DNA of 14,510 bases, taken from Campylobacterales bacterium (GTDB lineage: Bacteria; Campylobacterota; Campylobacteria; Campylobacterales; Arcobacteraceae). Below the pieces are notes generated by a model. It was not told where the DNA came from. It worked only from the letters and a program-made list of their open reading frames with translations, and searched no databases. The position numbers and the translations under genes were made by a program. The stretch lies in contig JAIELU010000049.1 of NCBI GenBank assembly GCA_019752775.1, forward strand, positions 1 through 14,510. The letters are read 5' to 3'. Shown in pieces: positions 6,606-14,354 of the stretch (position 1 is the first letter of the stretch; every line of letters starts with the position of its first letter).

Positions 6606-9128
6606 ATGATTAAAACTATGAAGAAAAAAAATCTTGGAAAAATACTTTCAAATCATTTTGTGAAATTTTCCTTAATTCCGATTCTTGTAGTTGAAGTTGC
6701 CTTAATTATTTTATATTTTTCTATAAATTCATATATGTCATCAAAAAACATTACTCTTTTATTAAAAGAAGCTCAATCTCATACTCAAGCTATTCTTGAA
6801 AATGAAGCCACAATCATAAGTGACAAATTAGCAGAAATCTCAAGAATGGCTTTAATTTTACAATCTATTCATCATCATATCGTGGAAAATCCTAAACAAT
6901 TTGGACTGCCAAATGGTGAACCAAAATTTGATGTAGCAAAAAATGGAGCATTTTATAAAACAAATCAGATTGGTTCTAGTGTTTATTATTCATCATCTAC
7001 AAAAATTACTGAACAAGAAAGACAAAAAGCAATTTTTACTGAAGCTATGGATATATCACTAAAAAGTATTGTAGATGTAAATCCAAACATAAATGCTGCA
7101 TATTTTAATAGTTGGGATAATATGAATAGGCTTTATCCTTTTATTGATAAAGTTTATGAGCAATACGGTTCTAGTATAAAAATGCAAGATTATAACTTCT
7201 ATTATTTAGCTGATTTAGAACATAATCCAGAAAAAAAACCTGCGTGGACAAGTGCTTATTTAGATCCTGCGGGAAATGGTTGGATGTTATCTTGTGTTGT
7301 TCCTATTTATAATAAAGATTTTTTAGAGGGAGTTACAGGACTTGATATAACAATAGATAGTTTTATAAAAAATATTTTAGCTAGAAAATTACCATACGAT
7401 GCAAACTTATTTATGATTGATAAAGATGGAATGGTTATAGCAATGCCTGAAAAAATTGAGTCTTTACTTGGTTTAAAAGAGTTAAAAGAGCATCTTTATA
7501 CAGATTCGATTTTAAAAACAATATCAAAACCTGAAGAGTTTAATATTCTCACAAATAAAAGCCCTTTTGCTTCTCATTTTAGAGATTTGATTAATAATGA
7601 AACTTTAGTAGCAACATTAGAAATAGAAGATAAAGAGTATTTAACTATACAACAAGATATAGAAGAAACACACTGGAAGTTAATGATTTTAGTTGATAAA
7701 AATAATATATTTGCATCTATTGAATCTTTAAAAAAATTATCAAATATAATTGGTTATCTAGCTATTATATTTTTACTTCTTTTCTATATTGCTTTTTTCT
7801 ATTTTTTACTAAAAAAAATAAACATTTTCTCTGATTCTATTACAAAACCAATTATTGATTTATCAAACCAAACTTCTCAAATATCAGAAGAAAATAAAAA
7901 GGTAGAAATATTAAATACAAATATTTCTGAAATTCATCAGTTAAGTTTAAACTTTGTTACAATGATTAATGCATTAAAGAAAAAAACAAAGAAGTTATAT
8001 GATGCTAAGATTTTTGCAGAAGAAGCCAATAAATCAAAAGATGATTTTCTTGCAAATATGAGTCATGAACTAAAAACTCCACTTAATTCTATCAATATAA
8101 TTAGTGATGTAATGATGAAAAATAAATCAGGAAATCTTGATGAAAAACAAATCAAAAATCTTGAAATAGTTCATAAATGTGGGAAAGATTTATTGTGTTT
8201 AATAAATGATGTTCTTGATTTATCAAAACTTGACGCAAAACAAAACAATATTCATTACACGAAAATCCAATTAAAAAATTATATGAATTCTATTTATGAA
8301 ATGTTTTATGCCCAAACAAAAGCAAAAAATCTTGAATTAATTTTTAGAATAGATGAAGATTTAGATTATATTTATAGTGATCAAGCCAAAATAAATCAAA
8401 TAATTAAAAATCTTCTAAGTAATGCTTTAAAATTTACTTCAAAAGGAAAAATATATTTTTTAATCACAAATGAAAAAGATACTATAAAAATTACAATTCA
8501 AGATGAAGGGATAGGAATTCCATCGAATAAACTTGGATATATTTTCGATAGATTTAAACAAGTAGATGGAAGCACAACTAGAAAATATGGTGGAACAGGA
8601 CTTGGTCTTACTATTTGTAAAGAACTTGTATTTTTATTACATGGAGAAATAAATGTTTTTAGTAAATTAGATACTGGTTCAACTTTTGAAGTAATCATTC
8701 CTAAAAATATAAATTTAGATATACAGAAATTTCAAAACAAGTTTGAAGAAAAAAATAATGATACGGTAGAAATAAATGAAAATATAGAGTTTAATACCCC
8801 TGTTGAAAAAATAGAAAAAGAATCTATTTATATTTTAAATAATGACCCAATATCATTTTTTTATCTAATAATAGAATTAAATAAAAAATATTTGGTAAAA
8901 CAACTATCAAAAATTGAACAGTTATTCTTAGTCGAAAAAGAAGAAAAAAATCCAAAAATTATTATTGATATATCAAAACTAAAAAATGAAGATAAACAAG
9001 AAATAGAAAGATTATCCTCAACTAATCTAATTCTTTTTTATGAAAATTATATTAATGAAAGTTTAGAAAAAAAAGCTTCAAAAGTTTATCAAAAACCTTT
9101 AAATCATGATATTTTAGTTAGTTTGTAA
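6606..9128 (+). CDS. Membrane sensor histidine kinase, dCache-HAMP-HisKA-HATPase with decayed receiver domain
   Basis: The frame opens with ATG at 6600, 6606 and 6618; GGA at 6597-6599 fits the second best, so I place the start at 6606. Residues below are numbered from 6600 (842 residues). TM1 is about 24-45 and TM2 about 384-405. The periplasmic part between them has the dCache pattern PAWTSAYLDPAGNGWMLSC, then GVTGLDIT, near 214-251. A HAMP-like linker follows (about 405-460), then HisKA with H489 in NMSHELKTPLNSI, and a HATPase with N-box KNLLSNALKF, G1 box DEGIGIP and G2 box GGTGLGL (664-670). Residues about 741-842 resemble a receiver with D790 and K832-P833 kept, but the acidic pair is NN (747-748). 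The ligand is unknown. It starts 51 bases after argD without an obvious promoter. The partner regulator is not in the window. Confidence 0.88.
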   Translation: MIKTMKKKNLGKILSNHFVKFSLIPILVVEVALIILYFSINSYMSSKNITLLLKEAQSHTQAILENEATIISDKLAEISRMALILQSIHHHIVENPKQFGLPNGEPKFDVAKNGAFYKTNQIGSSVYYSSSTKITEQERQKAIFTEAMDISLKSIVDVNPNINAAYFNSWDNMNRLYPFIDKVYEQYGSSIKMQDYNFYYLADLEHNPEKKPAWTSAYLDPAGNGWMLSCVVPIYNKDFLEGVTGLDITIDSFIKNILARKLPYDANLFMIDKDGMVIAMPEKIESLLGLKELKEHLYTDSILKTISKPEEFNILTNKSPFASHFRDLINNETLVATLEIEDKEYLTIQQDIEETHWKLMILVDKNNIFASIESLKKLSNIIGYLAIIFLLLFYIAFFYFLLKKINIFSDSITKPIIDLSNQTSQISEENKKVEILNTNISEIHQLSLNFVTMINALKKKTKKLYDAKIFAEEANKSKDDFLANMSHELKTPLNSINIISDVMMKNKSGNLDEKQIKNLEIVHKCGKDLLCLINDVLDLSKLDAKQNNIHYTKIQLKNYMNSIYEMFYAQTKAKNLELIFRIDEDLDYIYSDQAKINQIIKNLLSNALKFTSKGKIYFLITNEKDTIKITIQDEGIGIPSNKLGYIFDRFKQVDGSTTRKYGGTGLGLTICKELVFLLHGEINVFSKLDTGSTFEVIIPKNINLDIQKFQNKFEEKNNDTVEINENIEFNTPVEKIEKESIYILNNDPISFFYLIIELNKKYLVKQLSKIEQLFLVEKEEKNPKIIIDISKLKNEDKQEIERLSSTNLILFYENYINESLEKKASKVYQKPLNHDILVSL

Positions 9129-9259
9129 TAAGATGATTTAGAAGTTATGATTCTATTTTAAAAACTATAAATGAAGAAAAAATAGCACAAATCAAAACTC
9201 AAAGTGATTTAGAAAATCTAAGAAATAGATAAACAACTTGAACTTCTTGAGATGTATGT

Positions 9260-9281
9260 AAAACTTCAATAAGAAGTTTTT
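9260..9281 (+). terminator. Weak possible terminator after the kinase and remnant
   Basis: An 8-bp AT-rich stem (9260-9267 with 9273-9280) with a 5-base loop ending in a T run. Only two G-C pairs, so it is weak. Confidence 0.35.
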
Positions 9282-9333
9282 ACAGATAAAACCTTCAATA
9301 TTTTTTTATTATTATTTTTAAGTACAAACAAAT

Positions 9334-9339
9334 TATAAT
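9334..9339 (+). promoter_or_regulatory. -10 promoter of the Roco-TIR gene
   Basis: TATAAT preceded by a long T/A-rich stretch (9299-9320). Predicted start near 9346 and a leader of about 26 bases; AGAG at 9363-9366 is a weak ribosome binding site for the ATG at 9372. Confidence 0.5.
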
Positions 9340-9371
9340 CCATTACATTATAAAAAAGTATAAGAGATAAA

Positions 9372-11963
9372 ATGGAAGAAAAGCAAAAACCAAAAGAGAT
9401 ACTTGAGTTAGAAAAAGTTTATAGAATAACTTTAGAAGAAAAAGCTAAGACTACTGTTGTAGATAGGAATAGCTACAGACTTGATAAAGATGGAAATGTT
9501 ATTGAAATTAATTTATATGGAAATAATTTAAAAGAGATAAAAGGTTTTGATGAGTTTAAATATCTTAAAATACTTAATTTAGCTTTTAATCAAATAATTA
9601 AAATTGAGAATCTCGATAATCTTACAAATCTTCAAACACTTTTTTTAGCTTTAAATAACATTCAAAAAATAGAAAATCTTAATAATCTTAATAATTTAAT
9701 CACACTTTTTCTATTTAATAATCAAATAGATAATATTGAAGGAGTAAAAAATTTACTCAATAAAAAACTTTTTCCAAAGTTAATATTTTTATATATCTAT
9801 TTAAACCCTTTTGAGAAAGAATTGGGAAATATTAAACTTGAAAATTTTAATAATAACATTGAATCACTAAGAAACTATTTTAAACTAGAAGATGCAAAAA
9901 ATAAAATTGAAATAAAAACTATTCCAAAAATTATGCTTGTTGGAAATCACAATAGTGGGAAAAGTACTTTTTTAAACTATTTTTTAAATAATAAGTTTGA
10001 TAAAAAACTACAAAGTACCCATATTTTAAATATTCAAAAATATGAGAAAGAGAATACTACAAAAGCAATTTTTTACGATTTTGGTGGGCAAGATTATTAT
10101 CATGGCATTTATAAAGCCTTTATGACAAATGAAGCTTTGAATCTGATTTTTTGGAAAGAAGATTCAAACAATAATAATTTAGGAGATGACTCAACTGGTG
10201 GTTTTACACAAAATTTCAATCGTGAATATTGGATAAAACAAGTAAAATATTTTGGAGATAAAAACAAATCTTGGCTTATTCAAACTTTTTTAGATGAAAA
10301 CAGAAGAAAAGTTTTGACAAATGATGAGTTACAAGAGCAAATTGATGATGAATATCATGTGATTTTAAAAAGCCCAATCAAACCAAATCTAAAAGCTCTA
10401 AAAGAGAATCTAAACTTATTTATAAAAGACTCTTCAAATATATCAATTTCAGAAAACTATTATGATTTTATAAACTCTCATATCTCAAATGCAATTTCTC
10501 ATAATTATGAAGAAGTTGAAGAGCTAGAAAAAAAGTTTGAAAATAGTGAAAATATCAACTTCAAAGAACAACTCTCACAACTCTCACTTCAAGGAGTAAT
10601 TCTTTATTATAAAAATATTCCCGCTTTAGAAAATATAGCGTGGCTAAATCCCCAAGCTACAGTTGAACATATTCATACAGAAGTTTTTGAAAAAGGAAAA
10701 ATGAGAAAGTTCAAAGGAATTGTTCCTAAAGATGATTTTGAGAAGATTTGCCCTGATGGAAAAATAAGACTTATGTTAGAACAAAACAAAGTAATCTATT
10801 TTGATGAAGTAGAAGAAAATTATATTATTCCTAGTTATCTTCCAATTGCAAATAAAGATGGTGAAGAGTTTTTCTATTTTTCTATTTTTTCAAAATCATC
10901 TTTGACTTTAAAATTTGAATACTTTATTCCCTTTGGATTTATAAATCAACTTATCTGCCACTATGGAGATATAAAAGAGAAAAAAAGATACTGGCGAGAT
11001 ATGTTGCTTTTTACTATTGATGATAGAGAAACACAAATTCTTATAAAACTAGATTTTGAAACACTCACTATAGAACTTTTTGTATCAAATAAAAGCGATT
11101 CTGCAAGGGAAAAAGAGGTTATAAAAACTATTTTTGATGATATTTGTGCATTTTATGGAAATAATGAAAATCATAGAAGTAAACTTCTTCCTAAAATTGA
11201 AGAAAACGAAGATGTTGATTTCAGACATATAATACCAATAAACTATCCAGATGAATTGTATATTTCACTAGATAATAGATATTTTGTAAATTTTAATATT
11301 TTGGATGATGAAACAAAAACAAAAGAGAGTGTTTTGGCTTATGAAATAAAAGATTTCAAAATCAATAAAACCAATGCAAAATCACTTTTTACAAGAAATT
11401 TTGCATATCTTGCAACAAATAACAAAGGACTAAATAAAATGAAAAAGATATTTGTTTCATATTCAAGAAAAGATGCTGATTATAGAGATGCACTAAGACA
11501 ACACTTAAAGATGTTAACTATTTTTGATATTGCAGATAATTGGGCTTGTGAAGATATAACTATTGGAAAATGGGATGAACAAATCCAAAAAGAACTTCTT
11601 GATAGTGATATTGTGATTTATATGTTATCTGCAAATTTCTTTAGCTCATCATATATAAGAGAAAAAGAGGTTTTAGAAGTAATGAAACAAATGAAAGAAA
11701 ATCCAAATAAAAAAATACTACCTGTAATAGTAAGTGAATTTGTGGGATTAGATAATTTGAAAAAACTAATCCCAAATCCAACTGATGTACAAACTGCAAT
11801 GCTTGATATATCAAATCATCAATTTTTACCTTATGGTAATGTTTGGAATCATATGATAAATCAAAATGAAGAAAAAATTATATCTTTAGAAGAGCATAGA
11901 AAAAATCAAACCCTAAATAGTGCTTTAAAACAAATATGTGATGAGATATTAAAAGTTATATAA
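9372..11963 (+). CDS. LRR-Roc-COR-TIR protein (Roco family), candidate immune effector
   Basis: A large cytosolic signalling protein with no signal peptide or membrane segment. Residues 43-145 hold four to five SDS22-type leucine-rich repeats, the first three exactly 22 residues apart (LNL-FNQI-KIENL-NL type). Residues about 183-350 are a Roc GTPase: P-loop GNHNSGKST (191-199), switch II DFGGQ (236-240) followed by YYHGIYKAFMT, and a G4 site reading TFLD (305-308) in place of TKxD or NKxD. Residues about 390-690 contain the COR dimerisation region (QLSLQGVILYY, then LNPQATVEHI) and its C-terminal part. Residues 691-785 are a TIR domain: KIFVSYSRKDA, EDITIGKWDEQIQKEL, then SANFFSSSYIREKE. E766 (or E764) is the likely NADase glutamate. 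LRRs would sense, Roc-COR would switch and TIR would deplete NAD; this is inferred from domains. AAAGGA at 11424-11429 and ATG at 11439 allow an internal TIR-only start. Confidence 0.85.
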   Translation: MEEKQKPKEILELEKVYRITLEEKAKTTVVDRNSYRLDKDGNVIEINLYGNNLKEIKGFDEFKYLKILNLAFNQIIKIENLDNLTNLQTLFLALNNIQKIENLNNLNNLITLFLFNNQIDNIEGVKNLLNKKLFPKLIFLYIYLNPFEKELGNIKLENFNNNIESLRNYFKLEDAKNKIEIKTIPKIMLVGNHNSGKSTFLNYFLNNKFDKKLQSTHILNIQKYEKENTTKAIFYDFGGQDYYHGIYKAFMTNEALNLIFWKEDSNNNNLGDDSTGGFTQNFNREYWIKQVKYFGDKNKSWLIQTFLDENRRKVLTNDELQEQIDDEYHVILKSPIKPNLKALKENLNLFIKDSSNISISENYYDFINSHISNAISHNYEEVEELEKKFENSENINFKEQLSQLSLQGVILYYKNIPALENIAWLNPQATVEHIHTEVFEKGKMRKFKGIVPKDDFEKICPDGKIRLMLEQNKVIYFDEVEENYIIPSYLPIANKDGEEFFYFSIFSKSSLTLKFEYFIPFGFINQLICHYGDIKEKKRYWRDMLLFTIDDRETQILIKLDFETLTIELFVSNKSDSAREKEVIKTIFDDICAFYGNNENHRSKLLPKIEENEDVDFRHIIPINYPDELYISLDNRYFVNFNILDDETKTKESVLAYEIKDFKINKTNAKSLFTRNFAYLATNNKGLNKMKKIFVSYSRKDADYRDALRQHLKMLTIFDIADNWACEDITIGKWDEQIQKELLDSDIVIYMLSANFFSSSYIREKEVLEVMKQMKENPNKKILPVIVSEFVGLDNLKKLIPNPTDVQTAMLDISNHQFLPYGNVWNHMINQNEEKIISLEEHRKNQTLNSALKQICDEILKVI
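11424..11441 (+). promoter_or_regulatory. Internal ribosome binding site and ATG for a TIR-only product
   Basis: AAAGGA at 11424-11429, nine bases, then ATG at 11439, in the Roco frame (Met690). It is a stronger and better spaced site than the one at the gene's own start. The product would be 174 residues starting MKKIFVSYSRKD, exactly at the TIR domain's first strand. Confidence 0.5.
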
Positions 11964-11988
11964 AAAGTAGGAATTTTCCTACTTTTTT
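11962..11988. terminator. Strong bidirectional terminator between the Roco-TIR gene and pyk
   Basis: A stem of about 10 bp (AAAAAGTAGG with CCTACTTTTT) and a 6-base loop, with T run on the plus strand (11983-11988) and the mirror T run on the minus strand. It overlaps the stop codons of both convergent genes. Confidence 0.8.
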
Positions 11989-13450
11989 ATTTAGATTTTT
12001 TCTCTTTTTCTTTATCTTTAAAATTTAAGTAATACTCAATTTCAGATGGAGTTAAAATCTTGATTGTATTTGTGCTTCCTGGCATTCCAACTGGATAACC
12101 AACAGTTGCTACATATAAACCATTTCTATTTAATAATCCCATTTCATCTAAAGATTTAAGCATTTTTTGGAACATTTTAGATGCTTGTGCTTCTTTGATA
12201 GTTCCAATTGGTTCAACTCCCCAAACTGCTGTTAGTGCATTTAAAACTTTTTTCTTATGTGTAAATGTATAAATAGGAGTTCTTGGTCTATATCTTGACA
12301 TTTTTAAAGCTGATTTTCCAGAACTTGTAAGTGCTAAAATACCATTTGCTTTTAAATCATCTGCAAGTTTTGTAACTGTTGCTTGAATAACATCAAACTC
12401 ATCTAAATATGGGAATTTGTATTGTTTATCATAGTTATAAATACCTTCTGTTTTTGCAATAATATTATGCATTGTATCAACAACATTTATTGGATCTTCT
12501 CCAACTGCACTCTCTTCAGAAAGCATTACAACATCAGTTCCATCTAAAACTGCATTTGCAACATCTGAGATTTCAGCACGAGTAGCTCTTTCGTTTTGAG
12601 TCATTGATAAAAGCATTTGAGTTGCTGTGATTACTGGAATTCCTTTTAAATTTGCTTTTTTAATTAGCATTTTTTGAATTGTAGGAACATCATAATAAGG
12701 AACTTCAATTCCTAAATCTCCCCTTGCAACCATAATTCCATCACTAGCTTCTATAATTTCATCAATATTTTCAACTGCATCAAATTTCTCAATTTTTGCA
12801 ATTAATTTACCTTTGTAACCATTTAGAAGATTTCTAGCTTTTCTCATATCTTTTGCATTTTGTACAAAAGAAATAGCAAAATAATCAACCTCGTTTTCAA
12901 CTCCCCAAGCAATATCTATTTCATCTTTTTTTGTAATTACATCAATGTCAATTACAGTATTTGGGAAATTAACACCTTTTCTTGAAGAAAGAATTCCATG
13001 ATTTTCAATTTTTGCTTTTACTTCATTTCCAATTGCAATAACTTTTGCTCTAATAGTTCCATCATATAAATATATGTATTCATCAATTTTAACTTTGTCT
13101 AAAATATCTGGATAATTAATTGATACCACATACTCTTTATCTGCTTTTTTATATCCAAGCATATCATCTTTTAAAAATGTAATTACATCATCTCTATAAA
13201 GTTCAAAAGGTTCTTTTAAATCCCCAATTCTTACTTTTGGTCCAGAAATATCTTGTAAAATTCCAACCGTTTTATTTAAGTTTTTCATTGCTGTTCTAAT
13301 ATTATTTAATGTTTCTAAATGATATTCATGACTTCCGTGTGAAAAGTTTAATCTAAACATGTTTGCACCGGCTTTTATAAGCCCTTCAATCATCTCCACG
13401 CTATGGCTTGCTGGGCCTAAAGTTGCTAATATTTTTGTTCTTTTTTCCAT
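11987..13450 (-). CDS. pyk: Pyruvate kinase
   Basis: This enzyme transfers phosphate from phosphoenolpyruvate to ADP, the last step of glycolysis. Counting from the start at 13450 (487 residues), motifs are KILATLGPASHS (6-17), MFRLNFSHGSHE (31-42), LQDISGPKVRIG (65-76), the catalytic LIAKIEKFDAVENI with K219, ARGDLGIEVP (242-251), VITATQML (273-280), and NERATRAEISDVANAVLDGT (286-305). The C-terminal domain (about 340-470) carries TSSGKSALKMSRYRP. The frame opens earlier at an ATG at 13489, but that would add 13 unconserved residues and lies upstream of the promoter. The ATG at 13450 has AAAAAGGAG five bases upstream and the family's usual N-terminus, so it is the real start. Monocistronic, convergent with the Roco-TIR gene. 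Confidence 0.96.
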   Translation of the reverse strand: MEKRTKILATLGPASHSVEMIEGLIKAGANMFRLNFSHGSHEYHLETLNNIRTAMKNLNKTVGILQDISGPKVRIGDLKEPFELYRDDVITFLKDDMLGYKKADKEYVVSINYPDILDKVKIDEYIYLYDGTIRAKVIAIGNEVKAKIENHGILSSRKGVNFPNTVIDIDVITKKDEIDIAWGVENEVDYFAISFVQNAKDMRKARNLLNGYKGKLIAKIEKFDAVENIDEIIEASDGIMVARGDLGIEVPYYDVPTIQKMLIKKANLKGIPVITATQMLLSMTQNERATRAEISDVANAVLDGTDVVMLSEESAVGEDPINVVDTMHNIIAKTEGIYNYDKQYKFPYLDEFDVIQATVTKLADDLKANGILALTSSGKSALKMSRYRPRTPIYTFTHKKKVLNALTAVWGVEPIGTIKEAQASKMFQKMLKSLDEMGLLNRNGLYVATVGYPVGMPGSTNTIKILTPSEIEYYLNFKDKEKEKKSK

Positions 13451-13475
13451 AGTTTCTCCTTTTTGAGTAATATTA

Positions 13476-13484
13476 ATTATAACA
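13476..13484 (-). promoter_or_regulatory. Extended -10 promoter of pyk
   Basis: The minus strand reads TGtTATAAT (13484 to 13476), a perfect extended -10. Predicted start near 13470 and a leader of about 20 bases containing AAGGAG. Confidence 0.65.
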
Positions 13485-13541
13485 TACAATTATTACAAGT
13501 CAAGTAACTTTTCTATCTAACAATTATTTCACAATAAAGAT

Positions 13542-13549
13542 GATAAAAT
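13542..13549 (+). promoter_or_regulatory. -10 promoter of the OmpA-like lipoprotein gene
   Basis: gaTAAAAT fits gnTAnaaT. Predicted start near 13556; AAAGG at 13573-13577 is six bases before the ATG at 13584. Confidence 0.55.
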
Positions 13550-13583
13550 CAACAATCTAAAATAAAATATTTAAAGGTTTTAT

Positions 13584-14309
13584 ATGAAATTTATTAATTT
13601 AAAAACAATTATCTCTTCAATTGCAATCGCTTCATTAATTAGTGGTTGTGCTCAAAAATCAGGAAATGAAACTTATGATAATAATCAAAATGCAATAATT
13701 GGTACAACGATAGGAGCACTTGCAGGTATTGTTCTTGGAAATAATATTGGTGGTGGAAATAAAGGAAGAAACAAAGTAATTGGGGCAGTTGCAGGTGCTG
13801 CAATTGGTGGAGCAGTTGGTTATAATATGGATAATCAAGCAAAAGAAGTTGCACAAAGTTTAAATACGAATGTAAATAATAGTCCAACGGCTGCCTTAGA
13901 TCCAAATCAAGATTTAATAGTTTCAAATACTGATAACTATGTAAAAATCATGTTTAGAGATGATATGATGTTTGAAACAAACTCAGAAAATCCAACTTAT
14001 GCTGCTGGAACTAAAATAGCAAAAATCACAACTGTTTTACAAAAATATCCAAATACTTTAGTTCAAGTTGTAGGTCATACAGATAGTAGAGGAAGCCATG
14101 CTTATAACTTAACATTATCTGATAAAAGAGCTACAAATGTTGGGAATATCATAAATAACACAGGTGTTCAAAATCAAATCTTCTCAAAAGGTTGTTCTTT
14201 TGATAAACCAATTGCACCAAACACAAGTGATGCAAATATGGGATTAAATAGAAGAGTTGAAGTTTATTTATATCCAAATCAACAATCTGTAATCGATGTT
14301 TGTAGATAA
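13584..14309 (+). CDS. OmpA-family lipoprotein with glycine zipper (YiaD-like)
   Basis: An outer-membrane lipoprotein that binds peptidoglycan. The signal peptide ends in the lipobox LISGC, with the lipidated Cys at residue 22 followed by Ala, so no inner-membrane retention signal. Residues about 37-85 are two glycine-zipper stretches (IGTTIGALAGIVLG and IGAVAGAAIGGAVGYNMD) that could insert in or associate with membrane. Residues about 118-235 form the OmpA C-terminal domain with VVGHTDSRGSHAYNLTLSDK and the later LNRRVEVYLYP, the usual diaminopimelate-binding pattern. The layout matches YiaD-type proteins rather than Pal, which lacks the glycine zipper. No tol genes are beside it. Start is supported by the signal peptide, AAAGG and a promoter. 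The tail after the OmpA fold (about 230-241) ends DVCR, with a Cys that could pair with C204. Confidence 0.92.
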   Translation: MKFINLKTIISSIAIASLISGCAQKSGNETYDNNQNAIIGTTIGALAGIVLGNNIGGGNKGRNKVIGAVAGAAIGGAVGYNMDNQAKEVAQSLNTNVNNSPTAALDPNQDLIVSNTDNYVKIMFRDDMMFETNSENPTYAAGTKIAKITTVLQKYPNTLVQVVGHTDSRGSHAYNLTLSDKRATNVGNIINNTGVQNQIFSKGCSFDKPIAPNTSDANMGLNRRVEVYLYPNQQSVIDVCR

Positions 14310-14325
14310 AAAGAGAAATCTTTTT
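14308..14325 (+). terminator. Possible terminator after the OmpA-like gene
   Basis: A 7-bp AT-rich stem with GAAA tetraloop (14308-14314 with 14319-14325) ending in five T. Only one G-C pair, but the tetraloop is stable. Confidence 0.45.
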
Positions 14326-14340
14326 ATTTACAACACTTTT

Positions 14341-14348
14341 GATACAAT
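14341..14348 (+). promoter_or_regulatory. -10 promoter of the MidA-like gene
   Basis: gaTACAAT fits gnTAnaaT. Predicted start six to seven bases later coincides with the ATG at 14355, so the transcript may be leaderless; no Shine-Dalgarno is visible. Confidence 0.4.
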
Positions 14349-14354
14349 CTTTTT

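Larger units (their letters stand above)
9129..9371 (+). pseudogene. Intergenic stretch with frameshifted coding remnant
   Basis: Bases 9137-9229 read in one frame as FRSYDSILKTINEEKIAQIK followed by TQSDLENLRNR and TAA at 9230-9232. From 9228 the next frame reads DKQLELLEMYVKLQ and ends with TAA at 9270-9272. Joined across one frameshift, these make a plausible helical, charged C-terminus that begins right after an upstream TGA and has no start codon. I do not recognise the family. It looks like the tail of a gene lost from between the kinase and the Roco-TIR gene. The rest of the stretch is AT-rich DNA with the Roco promoter. Confidence 0.45.

Noticed and set aside
6600..6608. ATG at 6600 as the kinase start
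   Set aside because: GGA at 6597-6599 touches this ATG and is correctly spaced only for the ATG at 6606; two extra residues make no functional difference, so it stays uncertain.
8498..8698. Open frame on the minus strand inside the kinase HATPase domain (66 codons)
   Set aside because: It lies opposite the conserved G1/G2 boxes and has no own signals or protein-like features.
9660..9730. Short AT-rich repeats (aatctt/aataat) suggesting a DNA repeat array
   Set aside because: They are the codons of the leucine-rich repeats (NL-NL) and are not a separate repeat element or CRISPR.
13639..13926. Two open frames on the minus strand within the OmpA-like gene (13639-13926 and 13659-13856)
   Set aside because: Low-complexity Leu/Gln/Tyr-rich or Cys/Asn/Ile-rich products created by the glycine-zipper codons read backwards; no start signals.
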